Source of the DNA: Paenibacillus sp. RC67
GTDB lineage: Bacteria > Bacillota > Bacilli > Paenibacillales > NBRC-103111
Assembly: GCF_030020805.1 (NCBI RefSeq)
Contig: NZ_CP125098.1
Span: forward strand, 5,045,501 to 5,109,500
DNA length: 64,000 nucleotides
Reading direction: 5' to 3'
A program made the position numbers and the translations under genes. Shown one piece after another: positions 23,773 to 34,703 of the stretch; the stretch's first letter is position 1; each line of letters begins with the position of its first letter. The notes beneath the pieces were generated by a model, which made no database searches, was not told where the DNA came from, and saw only the letters and a list, made by a program, of their open reading frames with translations.

Positions 23773-26700
23773 CTATTTTAGAGTATTGCGAAACAAAACA
23801 TTATGAATCACTTGTGCTGCCTCTGCTCTTGTTGTCGTTCCTTCAGGTACAAAAACTCCATCCACCCGTCCGTTCAGTAAGTGCAGACCCGCTGCAGACA
23901 ATACGGATGGCTTGGCCCAGTCGCTAATCTGTCCTTGATCGGAGAACGTAGCATCGTTTGAGGATGCCGCTTGGTTTCCGAATTTTACATTCCAAGCGCG
24001 CATAAGCATCGTGGCCATTTGTTCGCGTGTGATAGCCGAATCCGGACTAAACTCATGATCGCTGACTCCTTCAACGATTCCCGCTTTTGCTGCAGCATTG
24101 ACTTCGTTGGTATACCAAGCCGCATTCGGAATATCTACATATCCGCTCGTACCGTTCAAAGGAAGCTCTAGCATGCGTGCAAGTAGTGCGGCAAACTCTG
24201 CTCGTGTAATTTGCTTGTCTGGATAGAAGCCTTGTGATCCTGAAGCGCTGACTATCGGTTCGGCCACCATAGACTGAAACAGTTCTCTCGCCGCGAGGTC
24301 GCCGATCACTGGAGCGGCCCAATGCTCTCTCACATCAAAGTAATTCACGTTGTATTCAAGAATGACAAAGTCTCCGCTGCCAGACATGGTAAACACAGCT
24401 TCGGAGGAATCGGAAGAACGGTTGGGCGAGTGAAATCTCAATTGCCCGTCTTCATTTACACGGTACAAGCCAAGACGCTTACCATTTGCCTTTGGCGGTA
24501 ATGGGAAATGAATTTCAGCCGTTTGATTACCCGCAGCTTTATCAACAATGGAAGTATTTGACGTAAGCTGTTTCCAATCCATATGAATCATCTTTGCTAC
24601 AGGGGTAATTTGCACCGCCTGACGGTTTTGCAGCTCCGTCAGCACATCCAGCAGCTCGTCATCCCAAATTCGGTACGATAACGAAAGGGCAGCTTGGCTT
24701 AACTGAGCCTCCGTCATAGTCGAAGTCGTTGTTTTGAGAGATTCAGCAGGAACCGTAACAGATCCCCAGTCAAGTTGGAATAAAACTTTTGGCACGGTCA
24801 TCGTTTGTACCGCAGAGTAAGGGACATCCACTTGCGTCTTCCCTTCCTCTACTTTAATGATGGCGGCCCCTTGACCGTTCGTTAACTTCAATTGCTCGGC
24901 ATTCACTTTCTGAATAAATTCTTGATCAACTACTCCTGGTACGGTTGGAGGTACATAGCCGCCTCCGCCACCACTAGAACCGCTAGAGTGCGATGGTTTG
25001 CTGCCTCCGGTGTTACCTCCATTATTCCCATTGCCGCCTTCGTTACCGCCATTGTTGCCACCATTATTTCCGTTACCGCCTTCGTTGCCGTTATGACTGT
25101 CTGCAACTACAACAAGTTCCGAGCTAGCTTCCAGACCGTTATAGGTTACCGTGATTGTAGCACGACCTGGGCTTAGCGCAGCCACAATGCCATCGTTGTC
25201 GATGGTGGCTACCTGCTCATAGCTGCTGTAAAATTTTAAACCGTCCTGGATGGAAACTAATTTGTTATCAGGGCTATATAGTCCGAAAACGGTTGCCTGA
25301 CCTTTCTCACCGACGGTTAATTGATGCAGCCCATCCATTAGGAGTGACTGAAGCTTAGGAGTATTATCCACTTCTTCTTGCTTGGCTTGAACCAACAGCG
25401 TATAGCTGCTGTGAAGAGCCTGATAGGTTGCTGAAATGACCGTTTCTCCTGCTTTAAGTGCCTTCACTTTGCCGGTGGCTACATCGAGCGACGCCACTTC
25501 CGGATTGGAATTGGTAAGCTGGAGCCCCTTAGCTGGTATTCTTCCAGCATCCATAAGTACTGTAGAACTGCCATCACTGTAAGTTGCTCTCACAACCGTC
25601 TGCAATTCATCATCCATCGTTGAAGTTTTTAATCCCTCCAACTGAATAGACTGCAGAATTGGAATAGTTACCGGAACAGCTTGAACCAATAACTTGTAGG
25701 AAGTAGTCAGAGAACCAAGAGACGCTGTAATAATCGCTTCGCCTTCTGCATGCGCAGTTACAGTGCCATTTGCGTCGACCGAGGCAACTTCCGTCTTGCT
25801 GCTGTTGATTAGGAATCCGTTCACGGTTTCCTTTCTACCGTCCGTATAAGTTGCTTCTACCACCGAATTGCGTCGTTCTCCCACCTTCATTGGCGCTAGT
25901 CCCTGCAAGCGGATCGATTCAATAACAGGCTTTGTGATAGAGAACGTACGTTCCTCTGATTTGGTTTGATTGCCATACGAATCCTTGGCCACTGCATACC
26001 ATGTGTAAGGCTGGTTAAAAGCACGTTGATTCCAAGTGTATTCAGCCAATCCCGTATCCGAGGCGGCTGGTGTATTCTGGATCACGTTAAGTGTGCTTCC
26101 TTTTACACCGATATAGCCTGTTGCCAGTTCGATAGGCTCGTTGTTGAAATTTAAGGGCATAGTGTAAAATTCGTGCTTCTCCTGGAAAAACCCGTAGTTA
26201 TCCTTGGTAATAGGAGAATAAGGGACCATATAGATCTTCTGGTTTTTCAGATCAAAATACATCATACGAATGTACCCGGCTCCACCCAATGCAGCATCTT
26301 GATAGTCGTGCAGCAGCTCATATACGACTTTACCGCCAATTCGCTTTACGTTGTAATAGGCCGATTGGTTGTGACCGCACAATACCATAAAAATGTTACT
26401 GTTAGGCTGTACGATCTGCTCCATAATTTTTTTGCCGCCGTAATCATCTGTGCCGTACGTTCCGGAATACAGTAAATATTCGTGCACGGCTAGAATGGCT
26501 TTGCGATCCTTGTATTGCTGCAAGACTTGGTTGGCCCAATTGACCGAAGCTTGGTTAAAGCCTCCCCAGCCGATATACATGATGATGAAATCGACGCCGC
26601 CGGCAGAAATGAGATCGTAATGATTCTGATTCCAGCTGTTATATTCATTATAATAAGGCTTTCCTTGTAACAGTTTTCCGGCAAATCGGAACGCCCCGAA

Positions 26701-29109
26701 ATATTTCCCGTATAAGGCGTTGTTCATATCGTGATTTCCTTGAATCACACCATATGGAATCCCGGCATCCTCCAAAATTTTCATACTGTGATCCGCGTTT
26801 TGCCATTGATATTCCTGGCTCGCACTGTTTACAATATCCCCGGTATGAATCACATACTGGATTTTTTGCGCATCCTTATTGTCGGCAATCCACTGCGTGC
26901 TGGCATCGTATGCGCCCGGAAATGACTCGGCTTCAAGCTGTGTATCCGTCATCCATACGAACGAAAAATCGTACTGATCGGGCCCTGGTTTTTGTCCAGG
27001 AAGCATAGTATCCCTTTGCGTTGCAGCTACGTACAGCTTGGCTACTTTGGTCGTGCTGTTCACCATCGTACTCTTATTCAGCGTACCGGTCAGCTTGAAA
27101 TCGCTATTGTCGCTATTCCCGTTACGGGATGCGATAAGCTCCCATTTGCTGGATGAATAGTTCCAGGCGTACAACATGACTTTTTCCTTGGAATGTCCTT
27201 CCCAAGTTACTTCCAATTCGTTGATACTGGATAAATCGTTATTCATCGTCAAATCAAAACGTTGATACGGATAATTAGACAAAGACTTGCTGCTGTAATA
27301 GCTTCCGTCTGAAGCTTTGATTCGATCCAATGCATCAGCAGGGAGCGCCGTTTCCGAAGTGATGGATGCATTGCTCGGAGGATCCATAGAATCCGTGCGC
27401 TCATAGGCCGTATCCGTCGTCAGTTTGCTGCCGAAGTCTTTTACAAACTGTACATTTTTCTCATAAAAGCTGACATCCAATGGCTCTCCTGTAGGGGACT
27501 TCGCCTTTACCTGAAGTGTTACATCACCAGTTTGCTGTGCTTGCTCCCCGCTTGCACTTACTGGTACAACAGATGGATTCAGTTTCCGGCCATCAATCGT
27601 AAAAGTAACCGTTTTGCTCTCGACGACCGAAGGGTTGCCGTTTGAAGCCGCCTCGACGTAAAGCGTATGAATACCGCTTTTAAGCTCTTTCATGATAGAT
27701 TGAAAGGCTTTGTCGCCCGCATTAGCATTCAGTGTCACCATATCATTGGCATCAAGCTTATAACGAATAGTGGCACTTTCACTTGCAAGTCCGCTTAAGC
27801 TTAAGTCCGGAGCATAGTACGTTTCTCCTTGCTTCGGTTGAAGCAGCGTCAGCTGAAGCGCATTTTTCTTTTCTGGTTGGCCAATTACGATAAAATGATT
27901 GCCTTTTCTCATACTTTTATATTCGGCCTTCACCCATGCTTCACTGCGGGCTACCTTGGAAACCCGAACCTCATCGACGCCACCGCGATAACCGCCACCG
28001 GCTGCACCAGCATCGGAAGATTTACTGATTGTCAATGGCGCGGTTGACGTGCCGCTTGTCGTGATCAACGAACCTGTGCGGGCTGCCGAATCAACCAGAA
28101 CTCCGTCCCGGTATAGCTTAAGGTTATTCCCCGCTGCGTTCTTGTCATAGGTAAGTGTGAAATAAGTCCAATCTGCGGTTACGTTTCCTCCGTTAAGCGA
28201 GGCTGCGCTGCTTCCGTTTTTCACAGGATCGGCATCGTTAGTGAACAGATTCGCACTCCATTTTCCACCGGACAGTTTCATAAAATAGGCTTGATTCAAG
28301 CTATCAGCGCTCCGCTGTCTGGCAATAAGATAATAGGAAAGCTTGGACAATTCGTAATCGTTCGCACGCGCCCATAAGGAAACGGTAAGCTGCTGCTCCC
28401 CATCTCCGACATTCCCGTTTTTCGCTCTTACATAACCACGATGGCTCTCATAATAACGGCCTACCATGTTATATCTCGGATCATCTTTGGCGTACAACGT
28501 GTAGGAAGGTCCGCTGGAGCTTGCTCCTACTGCCTGCCGCAAGCCGGTATTGTTATTGGGTGTCGAGTCCTGATATTGTTGGACGGCCGTAGGCTGATAG
28601 AAATAATCTTGAATTCGTTCACCAAAATGGTAGACGAGTAAAAAATTCGGGTCCCACACCGCTTTTTGCTGGGGATTATTTAACGTGCTGCCCCCGTAAT
28701 ACAACCAAACGCGGTCTATACTGGAATGACCATGAATTAGCGGAACTTTGACCCAAACGATGCTTTCATCGTTTGGATCCCATTTTTCCACCTCATAGCT
28801 CAATTCCTTCGTTTGATCGTCATTGTAAAACTTCAGATCGGTCTCCGATGTTACTCCGTAGTCGATCGTTGTTTTGCTCAATGTAATGGGAACAGGGAAA
28901 TCGGCTAAATCCTCCATACCGTCGGAATTGTCAATCGTCAGCATGACTCGGTAATTCCGGTCCGAATCCTTCCATGGAGCAGGCTCAGGTACCGTGTCTG
29001 TCGTACCCGCATAAGCATTCAAAGGGGAAAATGACCATGTTATCTGACATAAGAGCATGAAGGCCACGATAACCGCACACCACTTTTTTATACGCAGCAT
29101 TATTCGCAA
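23773..29109 (-). CDS. Giant SLH-anchored surface protein with LamG and metallophosphoesterase domains
   Basis: This 1778-residue secreted protein has a signal peptide (about 1-35), a DUF2341 module (about 45-150), a LamG/concanavalin-like module (about 170-390), Ig-like segments, and a calcineurin-like metallophosphoesterase (about 715-960) with MTDTQ, HTGDIV, QGNHDM, AVHEYLL and CGHNQS. Then come three Big_2 domains (about 1060-1335), a Gly/Asn-rich linker (about 1341-1383), a beta domain and three SLH repeats (about 1590-1778) that bind pyruvylated wall polymer. The usual DxH and GHxH metal motifs read DTQ and GHNQ here. I kept the TTG start at 29109 because AGGAGG lies 7-8 bases upstream. 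It follows the other SLH protein by 40 bases. It probably hydrolyses phosphoesters at the cell surface. Confidence 0.88.
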   Translation of the reverse strand: MRIMLRIKKWCAVIVAFMLLCQITWSFSPLNAYAGTTDTVPEPAPWKDSDRNYRVMLTIDNSDGMEDLADFPVPITLSKTTIDYGVTSETDLKFYNDDQTKELSYEVEKWDPNDESIVWVKVPLIHGHSSIDRVWLYYGGSTLNNPQQKAVWDPNFLLVYHFGERIQDYFYQPTAVQQYQDSTPNNNTGLRQAVGASSSGPSYTLYAKDDPRYNMVGRYYESHRGYVRAKNGNVGDGEQQLTVSLWARANDYELSKLSYYLIARQRSADSLNQAYFMKLSGGKWSANLFTNDADPVKNGSSAASLNGGNVTADWTYFTLTYDKNAAGNNLKLYRDGVLVDSAARTGSLITTSGTSTAPLTISKSSDAGAAGGGYRGGVDEVRVSKVARSEAWVKAEYKSMRKGNHFIVIGQPEKKNALQLTLLQPKQGETYYAPDLSLSGLASESATIRYKLDANDMVTLNANAGDKAFQSIMKELKSGIHTLYVEAASNGNPSVVESKTVTFTIDGRKLNPSVVPVSASGEQAQQTGDVTLQVKAKSPTGEPLDVSFYEKNVQFVKDFGSKLTTDTAYERTDSMDPPSNASITSETALPADALDRIKASDGSYYSSKSLSNYPYQRFDLTMNNDLSSINELEVTWEGHSKEKVMLYAWNYSSSKWELIASRNGNSDNSDFKLTGTLNKSTMVNSTTKVAKLYVAATQRDTMLPGQKPGPDQYDFSFVWMTDTQLEAESFPGAYDASTQWIADNKDAQKIQYVIHTGDIVNSASQEYQWQNADHSMKILEDAGIPYGVIQGNHDMNNALYGKYFGAFRFAGKLLQGKPYYNEYNSWNQNHYDLISAGGVDFIIMYIGWGGFNQASVNWANQVLQQYKDRKAILAVHEYLLYSGTYGTDDYGGKKIMEQIVQPNSNIFMVLCGHNQSAYYNVKRIGGKVVYELLHDYQDAALGGAGYIRMMYFDLKNQKIYMVPYSPITKDNYGFFQEKHEFYTMPLNFNNEPIELATGYIGVKGSTLNVIQNTPAASDTGLAEYTWNQRAFNQPYTWYAVAKDSYGNQTKSEERTFSITKPVIESIRLQGLAPMKVGERRNSVVEATYTDGRKETVNGFLINSSKTEVASVDANGTVTAHAEGEAIITASLGSLTTSYKLLVQAVPVTIPILQSIQLEGLKTSTMDDELQTVVRATYSDGSSTVLMDAGRIPAKGLQLTNSNPEVASLDVATGKVKALKAGETVISATYQALHSSYTLLVQAKQEEVDNTPKLQSLLMDGLHQLTVGEKGQATVFGLYSPDNKLVSIQDGLKFYSSYEQVATIDNDGIVAALSPGRATITVTYNGLEASSELVVVADSHNGNEGGNGNNGGNNGGNEGGNGNNGGNTGGSKPSHSSGSSGGGGGYVPPTVPGVVDQEFIQKVNAEQLKLTNGQGAAIIKVEEGKTQVDVPYSAVQTMTVPKVLFQLDWGSVTVPAESLKTTTSTMTEAQLSQAALSLSYRIWDDELLDVLTELQNRQAVQITPVAKMIHMDWKQLTSNTSIVDKAAGNQTAEIHFPLPPKANGKRLGLYRVNEDGQLRFHSPNRSSDSSEAVFTMSGSGDFVILEYNVNYFDVREHWAAPVIGDLAARELFQSMVAEPIVSASGSQGFYPDKQITRAEFAALLARMLELPLNGTSGYVDIPNAAWYTNEVNAAAKAGIVEGVSDHEFSPDSAITREQMATMLMRAWNVKFGNQAASSNDATFSDQGQISDWAKPSVLSAAGLHLLNGRVDGVFVPEGTTTRAEAAQVIHNVLFRNTLK

Positions 29110-29149
29110 GAAAGTCTCCTCCTACATTGAGATGGTTGTTGTCTTTCAA

Positions 29150-32100
29150 CTATTGATTCAGCAATCTCAACAGTACTTGTACCGCTTCGGCACGCGTAGC
29201 GGAATCGCTCGGGTAGAACATTCCGTCTTCTCTGCCTTCCATCAATCCCAACTGTGCAGAACGATTCACGGAAGCTAGAGACCATGGAGCGAATCGATCG
29301 GCGTCGGCGAATTTGAATTCCCGGTCAAGCTCTTGTTTCCCGGCTGTGTGCTTGTAAGCGCGAACCAGCAATACGGCCATTTCCTCTCTGCTGATCGTCG
29401 CTTCCGGATCAAAATGATTTCCGTCTTTGCCTTCAACTAACCCTGACGTCACCGCTCCTCCAATATAAGATGAATACCAAGCATCTGTCGGCACATCATG
29501 GAATTGGGCAGCCGTTTCAAGCGGGAGATTCAATGACTTCACCAGCAATGCGACAAATTCGGCTCGCGTTATTGCCTGGTTCGGGTAAAAATAATGGTTG
29601 GTAGAGCCTTCAGCCTTATGCATGGCGCTCATAATCTGAATCGAACGAAAAGCCCAGTGAGCTGAAGGAACATCGTTATATATTTTTCGATACTCCAACA
29701 CAGCGTATTTACCGCTTTCGCGCAGCTCAGCCTGGATGCCCGCATCGGTCCATTGTACTCCGATGTATTTCATGCTGCCGTCAGCAAACAATTGGTAGAC
29801 GCCAAGCAGTTGTTTATCTGCATTCGCAGGCACTGGCAAAGTGACCTGCACCGGTTCAGTCCAATGAGCAATCGGTCTGTCCTGCCCATTAGCCGATTGG
29901 ACGGCGATATTAAAATCGTAAATCGGCGATACGGGATTAAGTTTGGAATTGGAGAATGCTTCGGCACGACCAATCAGAGCATCTTTCAACGAGCCGGAAA
30001 TGATCGGCAGCGAGATCGCAATTCGCGCTTGATTCTTATCGTCTACACCGTCGACCGGCGCAGTTTGAAGCAGTTTCCCCGGCACTTGCAGTACCAGACC
30101 ATTTTGTTCAAGCCGGAGCATTTGGTTGCCCAGAAGCTCTCCGGCGTTAACCGGTAATGTCACTTTGGATACATCCGTTCCGAGTGATACGGCAGCATTC
30201 CCTACCGCCTGTTTTACATCCGTTTCACTCAGATCCATCACGCCGTTGCTCACGTTTGCATCTGAAACGCTTGACCCACTACCACTACTGCCGCCGCTTC
30301 CATAGCTGCCTGAACCACTGCTGCCGGAAGAGTCATCGCCTCCACTGTCACCATGATCTGCACCTTGCTCCGATCGTACAGCAATAGATGTTTGTACCTT
30401 CAAGTTCTCATAAGTGGCTGTTAGCACCGTATTGCCTTGCTTCAAGCCGGTCAGTTTACCGGGTCCATCCAGACGCAGCAAGGAAGAGTCTGCTACAGTC
30501 CATTGCGCTGAACCTGTAACGGATATCGTGGTGGCGTCATCATACACTGCTTCTAAAGCATATACTGCCTGCTCCCCTGCCTTTACGTCCTGGGGACCTG
30601 TCAAGCGAAGCGATTGCAGCTTGCTGCTCGGCTCAGTCGAAGGCGTATCCGTTATGACAGTAAGTGAAGCTTGGGTATGCAGCTGTTGATACGTTGCCAG
30701 TACTACCGTTGTACCTTGCTGAAGTCCCGTGAACTGTCCAGGAGCGTCAACCCGGAGTATAACCGGATTCGTTGCAGTCCACTGTGCCGAGTTCGTTACA
30801 GTAACGGTAGTCTTATCATCATAGAGAGCTTCCAATGTGAACGAAGCTTGCTCCCCGGCTTTCACGCTTTTCGGTCCTACTAAGCGAAGGGATTGCAGCT
30901 GCTTATCCGGTTCCGTCGGAGGCTCCGGGTCCTTCTGATTCTTCACAACCGTGGAGAACTGAGCGTTAAAGCCTTGATAGGATGCCTTGAAAGTAACAAT
31001 CCCCGTCTTCGCCCCATAGATGGCTCCCGTTACGGAATCGATGAACGCTATGTCGGTGTTGTCGCTAGAGTATAGGACATCCCGATGCAGAACGATGGAC
31101 GATTGGTCATTGTATACCGCTCGGACAACCGTATTCGCAGTTTCACCGACTAACAATACGGATGGTCCTTTAAATAGTAATGACTCCATCTGAGGCTGAC
31201 TTGGATCAACAACGGGCTTGTCTGGCACGACCTTGACGAACCAATCTGCCTGCAGCCCGTTCCACGCCGCATGCAACACAGCCTCACCTGGCTCTAGAGC
31301 ATGTACAACGCCTTGATTGTCGACGGTTGCCACCTTAGGTTGATCTGAAGTGTATGCTACACCAGAGGTTAGGACTTCATTAGTTCCCTCTTTATAAAAG
31401 ACCTTTGTCAGCAAAGAATCAGTTGTCCCGGTTTTCAGTTCAACAGGACCTTCAAGTACAATATATTGCGCTACAGGTTCTTTGACTGTAATGGTAACGT
31501 CGGCATTATACATGCCGTATTGAGCTGTTAACTTTGCCGTCCCTTTACTCTGTGGTGTAATCAGACCCGAGCTAGAAATCGAAGCTACTGCAGGATTCAA
31601 GCTTTTATAAACGACACCTTGTTGAAGCTCGCTTTCTACGCCGCCGGCATTTTTCTTCTTAACGACGGCTTGTCCAGCTTGACCTATGGTCCATTCAGAT
31701 GGAATGTCCCACTGTATCGCTGCAACATCTTCGGGCTTGCTGCCTGCCAAATAAGTGTTGTACAGGGTAAGTACATCAGCTGCCGCAAATACTTTGCTGT
31801 ACAGTTGAATTAATCCGATGTTCCCTTTCAAATAACCGGATGCTCTCCCCGCATTATCAATGGAAGCTCCAATACCCAGATCCACTTTGGTCGAACCGCC
31901 TATCGCGCCGGCTCTAGACTGGCTGCCCACTTCCACTCCGTTAAGATATAGCTTTGCCGTCAATCCATCGTAGGTTGCGACGGCATGATAGATTTTGTTA
32001 GCCTCAAGTGTCGGGGTACTTTCGACAATGATATACGCTCCTGCGCTGCCGAGCATGTCCCATACATAAAACCAGGCTTCCAGCTTCCTCGTAATCGGAT

Positions 32101-34591
32101 TATATTGCAGAACATAATCGGACTGATTGTTCTTGGCCACGATCGTCTGCGAACTGTACAAATCTTCCAATGAAAAAGAAGTGATAATGGACATATATTC
32201 GGGACTCAGTGCCAATTGATGCGGAACTTGGACATAAGAACCGCTGCCGTCCAGCGACAAAACGTTCTTGCCAAAGGTTGGATCATAACTTACACCGGCC
32301 GAACCGATTGAAAATCCATTATGGTGCCCCGGGCTGTTGTCTTCCGTAGCGGATTGTTCAAAGCGATAGTCCAGCAAATCCGCCTTTTCATCCGTGCCAG
32401 CCATGATATTCCCGGGCACAAGGTAGGTTGTGGAAAGAATCGGTGCCGCCCAGCGTCCTGTCGTTACACCCGCTTCGATATCAACCGTATAGGTACTGCC
32501 AGGACGCAACGCTTTCAGACTGAATTGCCGGGATGCTGCCGGAACGGTCGCTATGACTTTACCGTCCATGGAAATCCGGTATTTATCCACTCCCAGAACG
32601 TCAACCGCCTCAGGCCACGAAAGCAGTACTCCGCCATCCGCATTCCTTTGAATGTTAATTTGAGTGCCGTTTGGCCACAGGGTGTCAACCGGTCTTTTCA
32701 GCTTGGTTGTTACTTCCAAATAAGAGGCATAGGAGCCTGCCGTATTCTCCTTACTGTACACGTTCATCGTATAATCACTGCCTACTTCCTTCAGTGCCAC
32801 GCTGACCAGTTTATTTGCGGACAGACGAGCTTTTGCATACGATGTGATGTCGTACTCGCGCCATTGCAGCTTATTATTGAATGAGATGGTCTGAATACTA
32901 TCGCCCATAGCGGGCATGTTGTTATAGGTTAGGGTGCCTTCATTCCAGCTATCGTCGGAAATCCCAAAGGCCGTTATATCCTGAAGTGTGGCATCCGTTG
33001 CTCGCGAATCACTGATAGCTCCATACAGCTTAAGCTTCACCGATTCGATATTATCCGCATCTTCCCTTTTGATGCCGCTCAAATTATATTTCAAAAAACC
33101 GTAGCGCAAATAGTTGTCGACTGTCGTGCTGTTCTTGATGTTTATAATGGACTGGCTGCCGTAATTGCCGGTTCCCGGATTGCCTTGCACAAACGTGTCG
33201 TCCGTTGTGTATGCGAAGATCTTGCCGCTGTCATCCGGTACGGATGATGCCGTTACAGTGATTTTACATGTTGCGGTAACGCCTCCTCCGGTCACCGTTA
33301 CATTTGCAGTACCAACCGCTAATCCGGTAATAACAGCTTTGTTTCCGTTGGGTTCTATCCGCCCGATGCTTGAATTGTCAATAGTCCAATGCAATATCGT
33401 ACTTGGCGAATCGACCGATGCTTCAAGTACGGCGGTTTCTCCAACGGTCAGGTTTGCTTGCTCGAAGTTTAATCCGATGCCTGGTACTCTGTAGCTGATC
33501 GAGGGTCCGTTAGACGTCAAGTTGCCAAGCCGATCCATAGCCTCTACCCGAAAAGTGGCCAACTCCCCTGTCGCGAAGCCATAGGCGGTATATGTATTCG
33601 TTGAACTATCTACTGTTGCTAGTAAATTATTGTTTTTGTATACCATGTATTGTGTTACGCCCATGCTGTCCGCTGCAGCATGGGCCGTAGCCGACGGCCA
33701 TGTCAATTGATAACCGTTAGGATCGACAGGGGTTCCTGTCAGTGAGCTGTTCGATGGCCAGCTTGGAGCATCGTTGTTATTCTGGGTCGACTTGATGTTG
33801 TACAATAACTGAACTTCATCATTATTGAGTGCTTTGGTGAAGATGCGGAAATCGTCAAGCTGCCCTTTAAATGGAATGTTTTGCTTGCCATCTACACCGA
33901 TGTTCAGGTTTAAGATCGTTACCGGATCAATCGTGCCCGCACCGGCAATGCTGATCGTTTTCTTCAGGACATTGTCCATGTAAAAGGTGGCATTCCCGGT
34001 ACGATTATGCGAGACGACGATATGATGCCATTGGTTATCGTCCACGATAAGCTGAATGGGACTGCTGTTATTCAAGCTGGACTTGTGCAAATCCATCCGC
34101 GCCAAATTGGCACCCTTGTAATTCCACGTCAAATAGTGGTTATATACGCCTATTTCCCAACCTTGATTAGCACCGCCCGACCAATCCTTGTTGGAGACAA
34201 TGGTAGCATCGGCTGTCCCGATAACCGAGCTGTTGGCTTTCATCCAGAAGGAGACCGTAAAATCTTGGGCGGCACCGAACCTGAATTTACTGCTGCTATT
34301 GTTATAGTCGGCAATATTCACATATCCACCTTGCGTCGTATCGATGGCCTGATCTCCGATTGTTCCGGCCGTATAAGTCAGTGTGTTTTTAACCGTACCG
34401 TTATTCCCATTGCCTGAAGCGTCAAGCGTACTGCTCTCAAATGGCAAATATAAGATTTGCTTATCAAATAAATCCGTATCGTTCGAAACTGCGTAGGCCT
34501 GAGGTACTCGGTAGTCATCATAAATAAACAACAGGAACACCGCGACGAAGCAGAAAATGGATGCCAATAGCGTCAATTTGATTCGGGGCAT
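29150..34591 (-). CDS. Giant SLH-anchored surface protein with LamG, CBM96-like and Ig-like domains
   Basis: This 1813-residue protein has an N-terminal signal or anchor helix (about 5-30), LamG-1 (about 45-270), FnIII-like (275-365), Big_2, a DNRLRE/CBM96-like module (about 452-630, TDDTFVQGN..YGFLKYNLSG), FnIII, LamG-2 (about 735-955), then five Big_2-type repeats (about 960-1420), a Ser/Gly linker and three SLH repeats (about 1633-1813, AHWAFRSIQIM...FYPNQAITRAEFVALLVKSL). I see no catalytic domain, so it is probably a polymer-binding scaffold. The last two Ig-like units are close copies (LQSLRL-GP--VKAGEQA). AGGAGG precedes the ATG. It lies between the phn-type transporter and the phosphoesterase protein. 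Confidence 0.87.
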   Translation of the reverse strand: MPRIKLTLLASIFCFVAVFLLFIYDDYRVPQAYAVSNDTDLFDKQILYLPFESSTLDASGNGNNGTVKNTLTYTAGTIGDQAIDTTQGGYVNIADYNNSSSKFRFGAAQDFTVSFWMKANSSVIGTADATIVSNKDWSGGANQGWEIGVYNHYLTWNYKGANLARMDLHKSSLNNSSPIQLIVDDNQWHHIVVSHNRTGNATFYMDNVLKKTISIAGAGTIDPVTILNLNIGVDGKQNIPFKGQLDDFRIFTKALNNDEVQLLYNIKSTQNNNDAPSWPSNSSLTGTPVDPNGYQLTWPSATAHAAADSMGVTQYMVYKNNNLLATVDSSTNTYTAYGFATGELATFRVEAMDRLGNLTSNGPSISYRVPGIGLNFEQANLTVGETAVLEASVDSPSTILHWTIDNSSIGRIEPNGNKAVITGLAVGTANVTVTGGGVTATCKITVTASSVPDDSGKIFAYTTDDTFVQGNPGTGNYGSQSIINIKNSTTVDNYLRYGFLKYNLSGIKREDADNIESVKLKLYGAISDSRATDATLQDITAFGISDDSWNEGTLTYNNMPAMGDSIQTISFNNKLQWREYDITSYAKARLSANKLVSVALKEVGSDYTMNVYSKENTAGSYASYLEVTTKLKRPVDTLWPNGTQINIQRNADGGVLLSWPEAVDVLGVDKYRISMDGKVIATVPAASRQFSLKALRPGSTYTVDIEAGVTTGRWAAPILSTTYLVPGNIMAGTDEKADLLDYRFEQSATEDNSPGHHNGFSIGSAGVSYDPTFGKNVLSLDGSGSYVQVPHQLALSPEYMSIITSFSLEDLYSSQTIVAKNNQSDYVLQYNPITRKLEAWFYVWDMLGSAGAYIIVESTPTLEANKIYHAVATYDGLTAKLYLNGVEVGSQSRAGAIGGSTKVDLGIGASIDNAGRASGYLKGNIGLIQLYSKVFAAADVLTLYNTYLAGSKPEDVAAIQWDIPSEWTIGQAGQAVVKKKNAGGVESELQQGVVYKSLNPAVASISSSGLITPQSKGTAKLTAQYGMYNADVTITVKEPVAQYIVLEGPVELKTGTTDSLLTKVFYKEGTNEVLTSGVAYTSDQPKVATVDNQGVVHALEPGEAVLHAAWNGLQADWFVKVVPDKPVVDPSQPQMESLLFKGPSVLLVGETANTVVRAVYNDQSSIVLHRDVLYSSDNTDIAFIDSVTGAIYGAKTGIVTFKASYQGFNAQFSTVVKNQKDPEPPTEPDKQLQSLRLVGPKSVKAGEQASFTLEALYDDKTTVTVTNSAQWTATNPVILRVDAPGQFTGLQQGTTVVLATYQQLHTQASLTVITDTPSTEPSSKLQSLRLTGPQDVKAGEQAVYALEAVYDDATTISVTGSAQWTVADSSLLRLDGPGKLTGLKQGNTVLTATYENLKVQTSIAVRSEQGADHGDSGGDDSSGSSGSGSYGSGGSSGSGSSVSDANVSNGVMDLSETDVKQAVGNAAVSLGTDVSKVTLPVNAGELLGNQMLRLEQNGLVLQVPGKLLQTAPVDGVDDKNQARIAISLPIISGSLKDALIGRAEAFSNSKLNPVSPIYDFNIAVQSANGQDRPIAHWTEPVQVTLPVPANADKQLLGVYQLFADGSMKYIGVQWTDAGIQAELRESGKYAVLEYRKIYNDVPSAHWAFRSIQIMSAMHKAEGSTNHYFYPNQAITRAEFVALLVKSLNLPLETAAQFHDVPTDAWYSSYIGGAVTSGLVEGKDGNHFDPEATISREEMAVLLVRAYKHTAGKQELDREFKFADADRFAPWSLASVNRSAQLGLMEGREDGMFYPSDSATRAEAVQVLLRLLNQ

Positions 34592-34703
34592 TAAGGTGAG
34601 GCCTCCTTATAGGTGTGATAATTACTATGTTTGTTTCACTTCTCATCCAAGTTAAAGCACTCGATGTAACTGTATAGTTCCATAAGTTGCACTTTAGAAG
34701 AAG

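Noticed and set aside
24890..25180. Gly/Asn-rich repetitive stretch as a possible CRISPR or minisatellite
   Set aside because: The repeats are irregular codons for a Gly/Asn linker inside one open frame, with no spacer structure.
34592..34703. Possible second Pho box before the SLH scaffold gene
   Set aside because: One TTACA-like and one TTTAAC-like element are seen but they are not in 11-bp phase.
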